Below are positions 63,434-64,000 of a stretch of 64,000 nt of DNA, one piece after another. The DNA comes from Trichococcus alkaliphilus (GTDB taxonomy: Bacteria; Bacillota; Bacilli; Lactobacillales; Aerococcaceae). Below the pieces are notes generated by a model. The model was not told where the DNA came from and did not search any database. It saw only the letters and a program-made list of their open reading frames with translations. The position numbers and the translations under genes are program-made. The stretch lies in the NCBI RefSeq assembly GCF_003008695.1, contig NZ_PXZT01000010.1, forward strand, positions 50,086 to 114,085, given 5' to 3'. Position 1 is the stretch's first letter. Every line of letters begins with the position of its first letter.

Positions 63434-64000
63434 TATATTGCCTGAAGAAGATTGAATTGGATAAAAATCCGATTTCGGAAATGAATGATGTTCCTGTAGC
63501 CGTAGGATACTCTCTTGATGACCTTTATTTTGTTGTTTATCCCTTCGATTACTCCGTTGGAGTAGGTATAGGAGAGACTGTTAAGAATGTATTCTTCGGC
63601 GCCCTTGAGTGACTTAATAGCTTTTGTCATGTTGGGCGAAAGGGATTTATGGGGTTCATTCAGAAAATTTTTAAATAGCTCTTTTTCTTTATGATTCACA
63701 GCATATTTGATAGTCTGGTAGGCGTCATAATTTGCTTTTAAAGTGGGATCGATTCCCAACAGATAATCCACAATATCCTTGTCAAACATACCTTTTTTAA
63801 AGAGTCTGTGATAGCGGTAATTGGTAAAATCCAGCTTGTCTTGGTCCAAAAGTAATAATTTCCAGTAGTTCTTCAATTTTGTATAATCCCGCCGATCCTT
63901 TGGTTCGGATGACTTCCGGAGACCATTCATCACTTGAATACGGGTTTGGTTTAACGCGCGATTCACCTGCAGAATAATGTGGAACCGATCGATGATAATC
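63433..64000 (-). CDS. ISL3-family transposase, C-terminal part (5' end outside window)
   Basis: The frame stays open to the right edge and begins there with DRFHIILQVNRALNQTRIQV, the DxFH motif of ISL3 transposases containing a catalytic Asp. It continues with KLKNYWKLLLLDQDKL, the helical insert, and SNGVIEGINNKIKVIKRVSY near the end, where the catalytic Glu lies in VIEG. About 189 residues are visible, so the N-terminal zinc-ribbon half is missing only because of the window edge. The visible part has no frameshift. Confidence 0.9.
   Translation of the reverse strand, partial: IIIDRFHIILQVNRALNQTRIQVMNGLRKSSEPKDRRDYTKLKNYWKLLLLDQDKLDFTNYRYHRLFKKGMFDKDIVDYLLGIDPTLKANYDAYQTIKYAVNHKEKELFKNFLNEPHKSLSPNMTKAIKSLKGAEEYILNSLSYTYSNGVIEGINNKIKVIKRVSYGYRNIIHFRNRIFIQFNLLQAI

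Larger units (their letters stand above)
63334..64000 (-). mobile_element. ISL3-family insertion sequence, one end (runs out of window)
   Basis: The terminal inverted repeat starts GGCTCTCTGTCAAATGG at 63334, resembling ISL3-family ends (GGCTCTTTGTCAA type). A transposase gene on the minus strand follows inside. The element begins 18 nt after tRNA-Leu. The other end is beyond the window. Confidence 0.82.

Overview
The window looks like a low-GC Gram-positive bacterium of the order Lactobacillales. The gene set (putP, GltBD, monoderm Tad/Flp pilus, Mn-riboswitch-controlled P-type ATPase, AUG/UUG/GUG starts behind strong AGGAGG ribosome binding sites) fits a Carnobacteriaceae genus such as Trichococcus. 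This placement is inference from gene content, not a database match.

Positions 1-5520 differ from the rest. They hold the end of a serine resolvase, 1.26 kb without genes but with iteron-like repeats, and a tightly coupled operon led by a tandem winged-helix protein resembling a plasmid replication initiator. Four unfamiliar ORFs follow, one of which has an ATC codon exactly where a start codon should be. I read this block as a plasmid or phage-plasmid backbone that is integrated, or joined at a contig edge. A gene-free junction with a large nested palindrome (5.5-6.1 kb) separates it from ordinary chromosomal genes.

From 6.1 to 51 kb the content is mainly metabolic. It includes a Mn(II)/Zn(II)-type ABC uptake operon behind a DtxR-like box, an alpha/beta hydrolase, an autoregulated PadR/DUF2812 pair, proline uptake (putP), and a FUSC-type membrane protein. 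The speA-speB pair (arginine decarboxylase and agmatinase) sits behind a leader RNA with SAM-I (S-box)-like four-way-junction architecture and a terminator. Glutamate synthase (gltB-gltD) follows, then a membrane-anchored protein flanked on both sides by arrays of about 51-bp CCGG-rich repeats in opposite orientation. Next come small enzymes (tocopherol-cyclase-like, VOC, YjbQ, Nudix, thioesterase), pyruvate carboxylase, and the glycine cleavage operon gcvT-H-PA-PB. A HesB-like protein, DedA, a split chromate transporter, a C39-like protein and glutathione reductase follow. A P-type ATPase under a yybP-ykoY Mn riboswitch, an NCS2 purine permease, a PPP phosphatase, Tex and SprT-like genes and a TetR regulator complete this part. 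The Mn importer at the left and the Mn-riboswitch ATPase at 42-45 kb are probably opposite arms of manganese homeostasis.

From 51.9 to 62.4 kb is a complete monoderm Tad/Flp pilus locus: Flp prepilin (55 aa), prepilin peptidase, TadE-like, CpaB, TadZ/CpaE-like, TadA, TadB, TadC, a large secreted VWA protein, DUF192 and a TadG-like protein. It is preceded by a 730-bp regulatory region with a long stem-loop leader and repeated TATTTTTG motifs. The right edge has a frameshifted PH-domain gene, tRNA-Leu(GAG), and an ISL3-family insertion sequence that runs out of the window.
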